Under the pieces are notes generated by a model. It did not search any database and was not told where the DNA came from. It worked only from the letters and a program-made list of their open reading frames with translations. DNA of 64,000 bases, from the NCBI GenBank assembly GCA_946807835.1, contig OX327699.1:17968014-18032013 (forward strand), written 5' to 3'. This DNA comes from Ailanthus altissimus (taxonomy: Eukaryota > Streptophyta > Magnoliopsida > Sapindales > Simaroubaceae). A program made the position numbers and the translations under genes. Numbering within the stretch: the stretch's first letter is position 1; every line of letters starts with the position of its first letter. Positions 1 through 10,166 of this stretch are shown piece by piece.

Positions 1-139
1 ATGGCAAGATGCGATGAAGGAGGAACTCATGGCAATTCAAAGAAATGATACTTAAGAGCTGATGGACCTTTCTAATGGTAAAAATATTGTTGGCTTGAAG
101 TGGGTGTTCAAAATAAAGTACCATTTAGATGGAAGCATA

Positions 140-2639
140 TATTAGGGTACCGATTTATCCCAGTTCACAGCCTAAAACTATTGGGTGTATGTATGTGGTA
201 CACGTGATCATTTTAAAAAACATACATATACGCATCAAATAATATATATATATATATATATACAACAATTATGTATCTCATACATAAATATTCGCAATGG
301 AAGCTAGAAATCTAATTTCCTAAAAATAAACATGATAAATTTTATTCAATTATATTAATGAATAAAATTAAACTATATTAATCATATTAATACAGAATTG
401 AGAGATATCACATGTCAAGCCTTTAGAATGGATTTACGCTGGAGTACCGCCTGAAGTTAAACCCGTTGGCAGTTTTAGGACCTAATATGGTGGGCTTGGG
501 AAGATAGAATAACAGACTAACTTTCTAGCACCCAGTTTAACTCTTAAATCGTGGAATTAACTCTTAATCCTATAATTATTTGTTTAACTCATGTTTAACT
601 CTTGAACATTTAAATAAATCACTCTTATTGTTGTGTTGAATAGCCTAAAATAGAAGTAAGAGAAAAGATGTTTGTTTCAACACTTGAAACAAAACTCAAG
701 AAACATTTTTCATCTTCATTTTTCTTCCATTGATGCCGGTCACTCAATTTTGCAATAACAATAATTTTTAATTTTGCACACAAAATGGCTAGCCATGCTT
801 CAATGTTCCCATAAATAAATAATGAATTATAAAATAAAATATCTCCTTTATTTTTGTTTAGTCAAACAAGCTTTGTATTTAACAAGTATAAAAAAAATTA
901 AAATTATTTTATTCAAACAAATGGTAGCATTACAACCACTTGTAATAATTTGAGATCAAATGATATTCCAAATATTATTTTAGTTTCTTATGGTTTTATA
1001 TAATTCCCCTTTAGTAATATTTGCTTTAACTATATCATTATTCAATAAAATCTCATTTTATTTAGCAATTAAGTCTTTAATAAAATATTTATTTTATTAA
1101 TTTAACCATGAGCTAAAAATTAGCTCTAATCGAATTAACTAATCATTTAACTTTTAAGTGATTATAAATACTTAGATTATTTAATAATTAAATAATCAAT
1201 TTAGAGAAATAATTCTTAAGCCTTTATTTAACCCAATGTGGGTCTCACTATGGCCAATACTTGAGTCATTTTAATCGAAGGCTCACTATGCACTACGTGT
1301 CACTATTTAATTAGTCAACAATAATTATTAACTAATTATTATACTTAACACTTAAGTACTAACATGTGTGCCTCCCGAAGGTACCTGAAACAAATACTCG
1401 GTTCTACTAAAAATTACAAGATCGAATAATTCAATCCAGTGTGTTGCCCTAGTGTAACGAGTAAACTTTATATTACGGGACTCTCTAGGTCTACACCTAA
1501 TTTGTCAAATGAAACTATTCCATGAGTCTCTGATCAATGCCCCACGTACACGTCATAGATATTACAAATCAGCGCGTTAGACCATACAAGTTAAAGTCAT
1601 AATGCATATGTATAATCCTTCTGTCATCTATATCCTGGATGTGTGGAGATATAGATTTACGCCGTCAAATCCTCATATGCTTATCCATAAAATTATCTCC
1701 AAATTTGTATTTGCAAGAACAATGTATGCAAACATCTTTACTATATTGTTCAACCCTTTGAGAAACACTTTTCCCAGGTTAGTACTCGTAGCCACGAGAT
1801 TTTCTGAAATACAATCTCATAGCATCTAGATATACTACTCCCCTATGAGAGCTGACAGATCTCATATCTATACTCACTAGACTTCATAAGCATCAGATCA
1901 TACCTAGCGACCCCCAGCGATTACACCATGAAAGATCTGTGACATGCGTGAAACCAAAATATAGTGGATCATTTACAAGCCCACCGTGACACTTAGGTCA
2001 AAGGACTACATACACTACTCAACTTGAAACGTTTCACCATTGATAGCTTCATAAGATGTCTATTAGTATCCTCGTGAGTTTGTTCAGTATTCAATTCTGA
2101 CTGAATACCTGTATGCATATATAAGCTTCCGATAAACCCATGGTCGACTAAGAACAACCATCTATACTATATAGATATAGCATACACTGATCTTTATAAA
2201 AAGAGATCCACCAATAAACCTACATCGGTGAAAGCAGATTAGGAATATTATGTTTAAGAATGTACTTACATAATGACATCTCATAACACCTATTGCAACT
2301 CCTTCCAACCATGTCATTACTGGTATACCCTCAGGTCTTTGTCCTATTACAGACAAAGATCTAACCTTTTAGATCTGGCTGACTCTTATAACCTGTTAAC
2401 TCTCAGTAGTGCTAACTGTTAACATATATAACTCTCAGCTCTATTAATTCTTAGCACTGATCTAAACTCCTTTATACCAGATCTGAACTCCTTCAAATCA
2501 TAAAATGTCTATAATGTAACAAGCATTGTACTATGTATTTATATTATATTAACGATTATACAAAATATTTATTGTATAAATATTAAATAATTTAATATTC
2601 TTATAGTAATGGAATGGTACGTAAGCACTAACTCCAATA
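140..2639 (-). mobile_element. Solo-LTR-like element of a long LTR family (copy 1), nested in copia
   Basis: A 2500 bp ORF-less insertion is flanked by the 5 bp direct repeat GCATA at 135-139 and 2640-2644. It begins TATTAGGG and ends CTCCAATA, which are decayed forms of the TGTTGGGG/CCCCAACA ends seen in copy 2. In reverse complement it aligns along its length with 17666-19865. TG..CA ends, a 5 bp target duplication and the lack of coding capacity fit a solo LTR left by LTR-LTR recombination; this is inference. A TA microsatellite lies near 240-262. Confidence 0.8.
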
Positions 2640-3000
2640 GCATACAGAAGCACAAGGCTCGTTTGGTAATGAATGAGCACTCACAACAACAAGGCATCGA
2701 TTTCGAAGAAATATTTCTCTTGTAGCTCCTTTTGAAACGGTAAGAATCATTTTGTCCTTGGTTGCACAATTACAATGGCCTGTGTATCAGTTCGACGTGA
2801 AGTCTGCATTTTTAAATGGTGAGTTACAAGAAGAAGTTTATGTTACTCAACCTAAAAATTCCATAGCTAAAGGCAAAGAAGAAAAAGTGCACAAGTTACG
2901 AAAAGTACTTTACGAGTTAAAGCAAGCTCCTCGAGCATGGTACAGCAAAATTGATTCATATTTCTAATAAAATAGGTTTAAAAGAAGTGAAAATGAACCT
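2640..3000 (+). pseudogene. copia reverse transcriptase fragment
   Basis: Copia RT resumes directly after the nested element, in the frame interrupted at 139. The segment at 2752-2967 carries the DVKSAFLNG block and the YELKQAPRAWY block typical of copia RT. The frame then hits a stop at 2966-2968. The rest of the RT palm (about 2970-3330) is readable only in pieces with further stops. Family assignment is firm and the copy is non-functional. Confidence 0.85.
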
Positions 3001-3356
3001 ACACTTTACTTGAAGAAGCAAGGTAACAATGATCTTCTTCTAGTATGACTCTATGTTGTTGATATGATTATATGGGCTGATATCACTCAATTGTAGTTGA
3101 ATTTAAATCTAGTATGACGGAAAGATTTGAAATGTTAGATTTAGGCTTGTTGCAATATTTTCTTAGCCTTGAGGTGAAGCAAGGAGAAGATTGAGTGTTT
3201 ATTTTACAAAGAAAATATGCAACAGGCCTTCTAAAGAGATTTAACATGCTAAATTGCAAGCTTGCAACTACACGTATGAATGTGAATGAAAAATTGTAGC
3301 TTGAAGATGGTACAAAAAAAACTAATGCAACAAGTTTTAGAAGTTTAGTTGGAGAT

Positions 3357-4046
3357 TTGATTTATTTGGCTCATACTAGGCCAAATATTTCATTCTCTGT
3401 TGGTATGGTTTCAAGATTTATGAATCGCCCTATAAAACATCATTATAGAACTGCTAAAAGGATTTTACATTATATTACTGGAACCTTGGATTATGGAATT
3501 TGGTACACACAAGTATCAAAATTTACGTTGGTTGGCTTTACTGATAATGATTGGGTAAGGTCCTTGGATGATCAAATGAGCACTTCCGGGTATGTTTTTA
3601 GTTTTGGGTCAGGAGCTGTGACATGGAGTTCAAAGAAGCAAGCGACAACAACGTTATCTTCCTCTGAAGCAGAATATGTTGCTATTACATCTTCCGCATG
3701 TCAAGCAGTATAGCTGAGAAGACTTCCTGTTGATCTTCATCAAGAGTAAGAAAAGGCAACTGAAATTTTTTGTAACAATAAATCCATAATAGGAATGACC
3801 AATAATCCTGTATTCTATAGAAGAACGAAGCATATAGATATTCATTTTCATTTCATTCGTGAATTAGTAAAAAGAGGAATAATTGTTTCGAAGTTTTGTA
3901 ACGCAGATGAACAGATGGCAGACATATTCACAAAAGCTCTTCCATGTCAAAAGCATATATACTTTAGATCACAGCTTGGTGTGTGCAACTTTGAATCAAG
4001 AGGGGTGTTGAAAGTTGATTCAAGGTTTGTTAACTTAAAGTCTTAG
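3357..4046 (+). pseudogene. copia RNase H and C-terminal polyprotein fragment
   Basis: Two reading-frame segments (3357-3713 and 3795-4046), separated by stops, encode the RT connection and the RNase H domain of a copia element. Recognisable blocks are the early DLIYLAHTRP-type motif, the STSGYVF and SSSEAEYVA blocks, and the C-terminal KHIDIHFHF and ADIFTKALP blocks. The copia RNase H active-site aspartate block near 3540 is altered. The coding end runs into the 3' LTR at 4006, as in many copia elements. Confidence 0.88.
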
Positions 4047-4300
4047 TTAGACTTAGTATTTGATATTATCATATTCTTATTCCTTAATTTTCTGGTTTTA
4101 AGTTAATTGAAATAGTACCAATAAAACTTGATAGTAGTTGAGATTTTTTAGCATTTTTAGTTTGGTTGTAAGCCTATAAATAGGCACAATCACCAGTGAA
4201 ATGTATGAGCAGCAATTGACTTTTGTTTTCCAACAATATATTTTTTATTTCTCTGTTGTAATATTTGATTTTATACAGTTTTGCCTCTCTATTTCCAACA
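4006..4300 (+). repeat. 3' LTR of the copia element at 1-4300
   Basis: The purine-rich stretch AAGAGGGG directly precedes TGTTGAAAG at 4006, a normal polypurine tract to LTR junction. The LTR ends ...TTTCCAACA at 4300, giving terminal inverted repeats TGTTG/CAACA and a length of 295 bp. A TATA-like CTATAAATA lies near 4172, where an LTR promoter is expected. The matching 5' LTR is off the window, so the boundary rests on end motifs alone. Confidence 0.75.
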
Positions 4301-4755
4301 ATTAAAAGGAAAAAAAATTGAAGAAGATTGTCATGTGATCATTTTATAGCTTCTCCACTAATTTCATTAATTTTTTCAGTTCAAATTTGACAAGGTCAGA
4401 TTTTTTAATGAATCAGGGAATACAGTAACTATATACTTATTAATAAAAATTCTATTAAAACTAACGTTAAATATTAACAGACCAGAATGTTTTAAAAAAA
4501 TTTAAGATTGTGAGGATTTTTAAATCAGTTTTACTAAATTCCGAGAGTCTCAAAGTCATAAACCCTAAATAAAAGGGAAAAGAGAAAAAGTAGATGAAAA
4601 TATCAATATAGGTAACTTGATTACTGTACAAGAATGCAAGTAACAGAACATGGACCATTAGCTGGATGCCTAAGAAACTATAGACGATGTAATAAGAATG
4701 GACCACTTTTGGCAGACGCCTAGTTGCGTGCACAAGTTGGTATTGTCACCGTACT

Positions 4756-4791
<36 letters not shown>

Positions 4792-5823
4792 TGCTGCTAT
4801 TATTGATTGCCATTTGTGTTATATACAAAATTACAAAATAACACCATTATTATTTATTTGAGCAACAACAATATATCATACTATTCAGGAATCAGGGCCA
4901 GCCAGTATCCGATCAGATAGAAAATTGCTGCTTCCAGACAGATAGAAAATTATTTTATACCATTGACATGCTAAATCAACATCCTCACAAGACAGTGTTG
5001 TTGAGGACAAGAATTATACCATATTAGGCACGATTCTCCACAATATTAGAGGAATCTTTACTCCTGAATGTAAATAAAGATCGGAAAGATGGTCTTTTCC
5101 ACGATTGGAATAAAGGAATAAGTTGAAAATTATTCAGATAGAACAATATTCTAAGATAGATTAATGTGATTGTTAAAGAATACTTTAGCCAATGTCCTTG
5201 GAAAATATGTCTGGACTCTGGATGGTGTTACTGGCCTGCTTCATTAGTATTCCCATTTTGATGGCCAACTTTCTGGAATACATATTAATCATGTCAATGG
5301 ATGTGCTTCACCAGATTTGGAATAAGCAAATTTTCAGTGCAAGAATTTGTTGAATTGATGATATGGTATTGCATCAAATTAATTCATCTTGAATTATGTA
5401 CCAAAAGAATATAAATATATAAAATCACAAGCTCACCTTGAAGTCATGCCAGCATCATTAAGTTACATCATAATCCCATTGGAGGTCAGAATGATTTCCA
5501 ATTTCGTGTAATTTGCATGGTCTCTGGATCGAGAGGGAAAGAAGGAACCGACTTAGAAAAGGTGAGAGAGAGATTTGCTATAGCTTTTGCTTGTTGTGTC
5601 AATCAAAATTCACAACCGATGCTTTATCATTTAAAAAAAAGATTGCCTAACTAATGGATGGACCAAAGTAAGCACACAAAAAAGATTGTGGGGACAGAAA
5701 TGAAATTGAAGAAGACTTTCACATTAGCACCATGAATGGTGCACAAAACTGCCCATGATTTCAATTAAAACCCTAAGTCTCATAGGTAATAAGATAGATA
5801 GTATGTGTTTTTGAACTTATCAC
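4301..5823. other. Intergenic, upstream of the amino acid permease
   Basis: No gene is seen. It holds a (TA)n microsatellite at 4759-4787 and AT-rich unique-looking sequence that should include the distal promoter of the permease gene. ORFs here are short and resemble nothing I recognise. Confidence 0.6.
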
Positions 5824-5831
5824 TATATATA
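5824..5831 (+). promoter_or_regulatory. Probable TATA box of the amino acid permease gene
   Basis: TATATATA lies about 245 bases upstream of the start codon. Transcription would then begin about 30 bases downstream and leave a 5' UTR of roughly 215 bases. That UTR ends in a GA-dinucleotide run touching the ATG. The placement is by position and motif only. Confidence 0.45.
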
Positions 5832-6070
5832 GTTGAGAGACGGCTCCTTTTGTTCATACCCTATCCTGCAATTACAAGTGCCACAAAGCAACACTGCCAT
5901 ATTTGACTTTGGCAGTCATATAAGTCATAGCCTCGTTTATTTTCTCATTTAGATCTCGAATTTTGGACTTTTGAGTCTTTTATTTAATACTTGTTCCCTC
6001 TTTTCAGCGCTTCGGGTTGTTCATATTCTTTCTTCATAAATTATAAACAAACTCTGAAAGAGAGAGAGAG

Positions 6071-7682
6071 ATGGCGAGAGAGATGCAAAAGAACAGCATG
6101 TTTATTGAACAAAGTGATCCTGAAACATACGACAACGGTGGTATACGCAAGGACTTTCTCGACGATGATGGTCGAGAAAGAAGAACCGGTATTTTATTAT
6201 TGTTTGAACACTGTGTTTGTTTGTTTAACAAGGGTGATTGTATTTGCTGTTATTGTATATATGAATATGATTTGAGTTCTGTTTTGTTTTGAAATATTTG
6301 AAGGGACTTGGGTAACTGCTAGTGCTCATATTATCACTGCTGTGATTGGTTCTGGAGTGCTGTCTCTGGCATGGGCCATAGCTCAGCTTGGCTGGGTAGC
6401 TGGGCCTGCTGTTCTCATGGCTTTCTCATTCATCACTTATTTTACGTCCACTTTGCTCGCCGATTGTTACAGGTCCCCCGATCCTGTCACCGGCAAGAGA
6501 AACTACACTTACATGGATGTTGTCAGAGCTAACCTAGGTCCTTTTTTCATTTCATTTTTGACAAAGTACTTGTCATTTTCATATATCTACATCTCTATGT
6601 GCATATTTTATCCATTTGCTTCAAATCTGAGATGTTTCTTTATCTTTTTCTTTTTTTTCCTTAGTACGCTCAAAAGTTATTTAAAGGGTTGACGGTTTTT
6701 GTTTGTGTTGCTTTTAGGAGGAAGGAGAGTTCAGCTCTGTGGATTGGCTCAGTATGGGAATCTGATTGGAGTTACTATTGGTTATACCATCACTGCATCT
6801 ATTAGCATGGTGTAAGTAGTCAAATGACTGTCTTAAAAGCCTTTTAAATCTTCCAAGCCATTAACTGATATATGCATTAATGTAAATTATACTTGTTCTT
6901 ATAGTTGTTTGTTTCCTATGCCTCGTTATCATCAGGGCTGTCAAAAGGTCAAATTGTTTCCATAAAAATGGCCATCACGTCAAGTGCTACACATCAAACA
7001 ATCCCTTCATGATCATCTTTGCCGGCATCCAGATTATTCTTAGCCAAATACCAAACTTTCACAAGCTTTCATGGCTCTCAATCCTCGCAGCAGTGATGTC
7101 TTTTGCTTATTCCTCTATAGGTCTCGGCCTCTCCATAGCCAAAGCTGTAGGTAATAGAAGAAAACACAAAATCTTCTTTGTTTCTTTTTCTTCATCAGTA
7201 GGTTGTGGTATTGTTTTAAATATTTTAATTTAACCATGAGGCGGTTAATTTTATTATAATGAAAATGATCAGGTGGGGCACATGCAAGGACAACTTTGAC
7301 GGGTACGACAGTTGGGGTTGACGTGTCAGCATCAGAGAAGGTTTGGAGAGCATTTCAAGCAATCGGGGACATTGCTTTTGCTTACGCTTATTCTACTGTG
7401 CTCATCGAGATACAGGCAAGTCAAATTCTTATAATGATGTGTATATACCCATTAACATGCCATGTCTATCCTTCTTCATATATGGTACAGATTGCGTAAC
7501 ATATGCATGTACATATGGTTGATTTTGTCCGAACGAATACCTTATAATAAAACATAATAATGATCCATATTATAAAGTTTGAAATGTGTGCCATATTAAT
7601 GTGAACATGCATGCTGCTACCTCAAATTTTATGTCTGTCAGGTGTTACCTACCATTTTGAAAATTCAAACTTATTAATTAAA

Positions 7683-7713
<31 letters not shown>

Positions 7714-9302
7714 ACCCCATCTAACATTATGTTAATTATGTCTTAATTGAAATGTCTAAGCTCATTATAATTTTGATTAACATATTGCATGCCCCGGGGG
7801 TGTAGCCTGGTGACAAGAAAGCTTGTATTTTTTGTCGAGCGTCAGAGTTTAATTTAGGGAGATAGAGGGTAAAATCTTCTGAACCCTCTACCTTTTTTTT
7901 TTAAAGAAAAAAATATTGCATCGATAAAAAAGCATCTGACCTTTCGGCAGTGTCTCATACACCCTTAATAGGCATGGGCAAGTCGCCAAGTCAAATTTGA
8001 ACTTCGATTCCGTTGATTTTTAAGACACATACGCTTGACTAACGCCGCACGTGTCAAAAAGATGGCTGAAAAATTACAGAAGACTTTAAAAAGGAGTTGG
8101 AAGGAAAAACGTAGACTCAAAGATTTCCCAAATGGAGGAAGTGGCGTGGCGGGCGATTAAGCAACTGGAACAGCGACGAACTGTTTCTTTATGTGAGACT
8201 TTATTCGCTGTACGTTAAAGTGACGAGTGATGAGCTGCAAAGATTCCTATGGACCAGAAAATTAGTGGACCACGATAGCCACAAATTTGGTCCATCGATT
8301 GTGTTGGCCTTTTCGAAAATAACCGAAAGGCCACTTTGTCTTTGTTGCCTTTGCTCTACCTCTCTCCAATCTTCATCTGCCACAACTTATTGTTTCTATC
8401 TCTTGTCATGTCACTGTTGTCATAGAGAATCACTTCATTTAAACAGGGTGAAAATATTAAGCTAGTCAAATTATTTAAGAAAGAGCAAGACATACGGACA
8501 TAGAAATTATGTTAATTTTTAAAGATTGTGCACCTAATTTTTGAACTCTATGGACTGCAGGACACATTGAAATCAAGTCCACCGGAAAACAAATCCATGA
8601 AAAGGGCATCTGCCATTGGCGTTTCAACGACTACTTTGTTCTACGTACTGTGCGGTTGCATTGGTTATTTAGCGTTTGGAAACGATGCGCCCGGAAACTT
8701 CCTCACTGGATTCGGATTCTACGAGCCTTTCTGGCTAATCGACTTTGCAAACGTCTGCATCGCCATCCATCTCATTGGTGCTTACCAGGTAAATGCTCAT
8801 GCTGTATATGTATAGCAACTGTGTTCACAAAGACCAGTTCAGCAATTCACAGTTCTAACATGATGGAAGCACACAGATCTTCGCCCAGCCGATATTCGGC
8901 TTCGTAGAGAAGTGGTGTCACAAACGCTGGCCAGAAAGCAAATTCATAACGAACGAGCACGGGATTAAGATTCCTATGTGCGGCATGTATTACGTCAATT
9001 TATTCAGGTTGGTGTGGCGAACAGCATACGTTATTGTGACAGCCGTGATAGCCATGATATTCCCATTCTTCAACGATTTTGTGGGCCTCATTGGGGCAGC
9101 TTCATTTTGGCCATTGACCGTTTATTTCCCGGTAGAAATGTACATTGCCCGGTCAAAGATGCAAAGATTTTCCTTCACGTGGGTGTGGTTGAAAATATTA
9201 TGCTGGGCCTGCCTAATGGTATCACTTGTCGCACTTGCTGGATCCGTTCAAGGCCTGATCCAGAGCCTCAAGACCTACAAGCCCTTCCAAGCGCAGCAAT
9301 AA
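6071..9302 (+). CDS. AAP6: Amino acid permease, AAP family (AAP6-like), seven exons
   Basis: Proton-coupled amino acid importer of the plasma membrane (AAAP superfamily, Aa_trans domain). Proposed exons: 6071-6188, 6304-6537, 6718-6811, 6936-7150, 7273-7415, 8561-8788, 8877-9302. Together they give one 485-residue frame, within the usual AAP length of about 475-495. The N-terminus is a short hydrophilic tail with the MFIEQ and GRERRTGTW blocks. The hydrophobic core carries the AAP signatures SGVLSLAWAIAQLGW (exon 2), YGNLIGVTIGYTI (exon 3), FAYAYSTVLIEIQ (exon 5) and GNDAPGNFLTGFGFYEPFWL (exon 6). About 10-11 membrane helices are expected. The similarity is strongest to the AAP6/AAP1 branch, from memory of the family. 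The start is the first ATG in a good context after the GA run. Intron 5 is long, begins with GC instead of GT and holds a SINE. All other introns are GT-AG. The paralogue name is less certain than the family. Confidence 0.95.
7416..8560 (+). other. Intron 5 of the permease, GC-AG type, carrying a SINE
   Basis: Exon 5 ends ...ATACAG and the intron starts GCAAG. The downstream acceptor CTGCAG at 8555-8560 restores the AAP frame. No GT donor near 7415 keeps the conserved IEIQ-DTLK junction. GC-AG introns are a known minor class and usually have a strong match elsewhere in the donor, as here. At 1145 bases it is the longest intron of the gene. It also contains a TA microsatellite (7687-7713) and a short retroposed element. 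Confidence 0.8.
7791..7912 (+). mobile_element. SINE, tRNA-derived type, in the permease intron
   Basis: A ~122 bp insertion is flanked by the 9 bp direct repeat ATATTGCAT at 7782-7790 and 7913-7921. The 5' part (GGGGGTGTAGCCTGGTGACAA, 7795-7815) resembles a Pol III A-box region. The 3' end is a T-run followed by an A-rich tail. This family is unrelated in sequence to the SINE at 63099 and 35684. The orientation is inferred from the A-box-like 5' end and the 3' tail. Confidence 0.7.
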
Positions 9303-10166
9303 TTCTCTCATGTAACTTTCATCTTGGAGAGATCAAATGTTGTAAGGTTTTAAATCTACAAATAATTTACAAGGGTTTGTAATTTATCTTCTTAAATTAC
9401 TTGTGAAAGGAGAACCTTTGTCAGCCATAGTGGCATTGAAGATTTGATGCAGCCAACCCCACAACAGGGGTTCAGGTTTAAATGAGTTGACTTGGCTGTT
9501 AGCTACAAATTTCTCCAAGTCCGGTATTCATAATAACATCGCATAAAAGAGAAAGCAAATGTCAATAAAAAAGAAATAGATATATAATGAAATGGTGAAG
9601 TGAGAATGCTTTATGAGGATTTACTAAAATCATTTCATAAGCTCCGGAAATTTAAATTAAAAAAGGGAAAGTAATGTAGTAAGATCATACAACATGCTAA
9701 AAAAATTGACATGAGCATACATATGCACATAAAGATGATTAGTCTATAAACCTCTCCTCACAGTTGATTAAGAGTTCATTGAGTACAAATGTATAAGTTA
9801 AAAAGATGTTCTGTTTCCCACTTGTCTGGTAACTACAGCTTCGTCAAGTCAAGTCAAGTGAGATCCTGCAAAGTTAAAATCTGTCCCTATCCAAGTTCAA
9901 CTAAATTTCCCCAATGCTCAAATAGCTGCAAAAACAAAGCTCTGGCCATCTTCTTTCCTCTTGATCTTCAGCTGATGTATCAAGTTTCAGCAGCACAGTG
10001 TCTTATTCAATTAAATGAAGAAGCTATTAAAGTGGTGAAAATGAATTAAGACCATAACTGCAACATGTTTGGCAGTTATTCTGCATTTTGAATGCATGAA
10101 CATTCTCTTATCACGATGCCTACTAAGAGAATAATACCTTAACAAGAAGTTCAAGCAGACTGTGTC
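9303..10166. other. Convergent intergenic region (3' ends of permease and KH genes)
   Basis: The two flanking genes end facing each other. The region should contain both 3' UTRs. The ORF at 9789-10049 has no recognisable family and its composition is that of non-coding DNA. No other element was seen. Confidence 0.6.

Larger units (their letters stand above)
1..4300 (+). mobile_element. Ty1/copia retrotransposon, 3' part, degenerate and interrupted
   Basis: The 3' half of a copia polyprotein runs off the left edge of the window. Bases 1-139 encode the integrase-RT linker and the start of reverse transcriptase, including the conserved KWVFK-type segment. The frame breaks at 140, where a 2.5 kb element is inserted, and resumes at 2640. 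Reverse transcriptase (DVKSAFLNG motif, about 2803-2829), RNase H and a 3' LTR follow in normal copia order. In-frame stops lie near 2967, 3046 and 3182, and the usual YVDD catalytic motif reads as a VVD variant near 3057. The element is therefore dead. The 5' LTR, gag and integrase lie outside the window. Confidence 0.9.

Noticed and set aside
5020..5400. Possible LINE tail upstream of the permease
   Set aside because: A single short tryptophan-containing block resembles plant LINE 3' ends, but nothing else supports it.
9789..10049. 86-codon ORF between the permease and KH genes
   Set aside because: No family resemblance, non-coding composition and a position in two convergent 3' UTRs.
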